Positions 3,862 through 5,039 of a DNA stretch of 5,039 nt are shown here, one piece after another. Source of the DNA: Bifidobacteriaceae bacterium (GTDB taxonomy: Bacteria > Actinomycetota > Actinomycetes > Actinomycetales > WQXJ01); contig JAISIU010000220.1 in NCBI GenBank assembly GCA_031261885.1, forward strand, positions 1-5,039, in the 5' to 3' direction. The notes under the pieces are model-generated. The model was not told the DNA's origin, did no database searches, and saw only the letters and a program-made list of their open reading frames with translations. The position numbers and the translations under genes were made by a program. The first letter of the stretch is position 1; every line of letters begins with the position of its first letter.

Positions 3862-5039
3862 ATGTCCCGTTTCCCCGCTCCCCGCACCGCCGGCCCGCAA
3901 GTCTCTTGGGGCAAGATCGCCGCGGTGGTGTACCTGCCCACGGCCCTGTTCGAGATCGGCATCGGCGCAATCAACGCGGTCCTGGCGCTCGACGCCCATG
4001 GGCTCGGCGCCTCGATCGCGATCTCCAGCGTCATCGTGTCGCTGCTCGGCGTCGGCCAGATCGTGGGCGACATCCCGGCTGGCTCGTTGGCCACGAAGAT
4101 CGGCGACCGCAAGGCGATGCTGTTCGGGGCGTTCGCCTCGACGCTCGTGCTCGTCGTGTGCGCGTTGGCGAGCACGTGGAAGGTCCTGCTCGTCACGATC
4201 TTCCTGCTCGGTGCGATCAACGCGATCTTCATGCTGGCCCGGCAGGCTTACCTCACTGAGATCGCCCCGCCGCATCTGAGGGCTCGCGCGTTCTCGACGA
4301 TGGGCGGCGTGCAGCGCATCGGCATGCTTGTTGGGCCGTTCATCGGCGCGTGGGTGATCGACAAGTTCGGTCTGCACGGCATCTACTGGCTGGCGGTCGT
4401 GATGGCGATCGCGTCCGCGATCGTCGTGCTCGTGATCCCGGATCCGGAGCTGCCGCCGCCCCCGCCGCCGGCGTCCGATGTCGTGGCGTCCGGCGCCCAG
4501 AGCGGGGATGAGGCCGGCCAGGCGAAGAGCTCGGCCACGACGTGGGGGCTGGTGCGCAACAACCTCGGTTTGTTGGCGTCGCTCGGCGTCGGCGTCCTGT
4601 TGGTGGGCGCGATCCGGGCGATCCGGTTCGCGGCCGTCCCGCTGTGGAGTGAGCACATCGGCTTGTCCGCGTCGATGACGAGCGCGGTGGTGGGCCTCTC
4701 GGGTCTGTTCGACATCGCGCTGTTCTATCCGGCGGGCAAGGTCATGGACGTGAAGGGCCGCATGTGGGTGGCCGTGCCGTCGATGGCGTTGCTGGGCGCG
4801 GGCATCATGTTGCTGCCGGTGGCGCACACGCTGGGGGCGTTGATCGCGATCGCGGCGCTGATCGGTATCGGCAACGGGATCGGCGCGGGCATCATCATGA
4901 CGACGGGGGCGGATGCGGCGCCGGTGGATGGCCGGGCCAAGTTCTTGTCGGTTTGGCGTTTCATGTCGGATTTCGGCGGCGCGGCGGGTCCGCTCATCAT
5001 TTCGTTGGGCACGGCGCTCGGGTCGCTGGTGGGCGGCAT
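3862..5039 (+). CDS. Major facilitator superfamily transporter (C terminus beyond the window)
   Basis: An open frame of 392 codons plus two bases reaches the right edge without a stop. It begins MSRFPAPRTAGPQVSWGKIA. Hydrophobic segments fit MFS helices 1-11: about 19-43, 51-74, 84-103, 106-126, 144-166, 173-192, 236-260, 272-291, 301-320, 324-346 and 367-390, with helix 12 probably cut off. MFS motif A appears after helix 2 as GSLATKIGDRK (74-84, usual Asp replaced by Thr). It recurs in the second half as AGKVMDVKGR (291-300), showing the internal duplication. GMLVGPFIGAW (154-164) in helix 5 resembles the motif C of drug/proton antiporters. The central loop carries six prolines (198-203) and a small, polar-rich stretch. 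The likely role is proton-coupled efflux or uptake across the cytoplasmic membrane. The substrate cannot be told. The gene is preceded by tRNA-Ser on the same strand and a 283-base spacer, so it probably has its own promoter. Confidence 0.9.
   Translation, partial: MSRFPAPRTAGPQVSWGKIAAVVYLPTALFEIGIGAINAVLALDAHGLGASIAISSVIVSLLGVGQIVGDIPAGSLATKIGDRKAMLFGAFASTLVLVVCALASTWKVLLVTIFLLGAINAIFMLARQAYLTEIAPPHLRARAFSTMGGVQRIGMLVGPFIGAWVIDKFGLHGIYWLAVVMAIASAIVVLVIPDPELPPPPPPASDVVASGAQSGDEAGQAKSSATTWGLVRNNLGLLASLGVGVLLVGAIRAIRFAAVPLWSEHIGLSASMTSAVVGLSGLFDIALFYPAGKVMDVKGRMWVAVPSMALLGAGIMLLPVAHTLGALIAIAALIGIGNGIGAGIIMTTGADAAPVDGRAKFLSVWRFMSDFGGAAGPLIISLGTALGSLVGG

Noticed and set aside
3482..3970. Minus-strand frames containing peptides such as GGGIRTPEG, GDSNPRG and VGGFEPPRAC
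   Set aside because: These are well-known false proteins made by translating the complement of a tRNA-Ser gene. The tRNA explains them.
3505..4827. Long open frame (440 codons) on the minus strand across the MFS gene, spacer and tRNA
   Set aside because: The product is Arg/His/Asp-rich shadow sequence. Its end is read from the complement of the tRNA, and the plus-strand MFS frame has clear membrane-protein features and a strong ribosome binding site.

Overview
The base composition (very GC-rich, with strong G/C at third codon positions), GTG starts, an actinobacterial-type DnaX and a class II tRNA-Ser without an encoded CCA all point to a high-GC Gram-positive bacterium (Actinomycetota). I cannot name the genus. 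The window reads as ordinary chromosomal housekeeping DNA with one unassigned transporter. I see no transposase, integrase, CRISPR array or defence gene.

Layout. On the minus strand, reading right to left: tag (DNA-3-methyladenine glycosylase I, 2699-3307), ffs (SRP 4.5S-type RNA, about 2563-2656), dnaX (DNA polymerase III tau subunit, 160-2406) and the first 22 codons of recR (1-68, cut by the window edge). On the plus strand, reading left to right: tRNA-Ser(GGA) at 3494-3578, then a 283-base hairpin-rich spacer, then an MFS membrane transporter starting at 3862 that is still open at the right edge. The divergent centre (3308-3493) carries one perfect and one degenerate DnaA box.

How it fits together. 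The minus-strand block covers replication (clamp loader), recombination repair (RecR), base-excision repair of alkylated adenine (Tag) and co-translational protein targeting (SRP RNA). The association of ffs, dnaX and recR is a familiar one. dnaX and recR are 91 bases apart in the same direction and may be cotranscribed. ffs has its own promoter-like sequence just after tag.

Points for a second look: the DnaA boxes in the tag/tRNA divergent region; a 14-base copy of the tRNA 3' end 113 bases downstream, amid three consecutive perfect or near-perfect hairpins; an inverted repeat at the 3' end of ffs that competes with the RNA's own closing stem; and the lack of room for ybaB between dnaX and recR. 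None amounts to a demonstrated new system.
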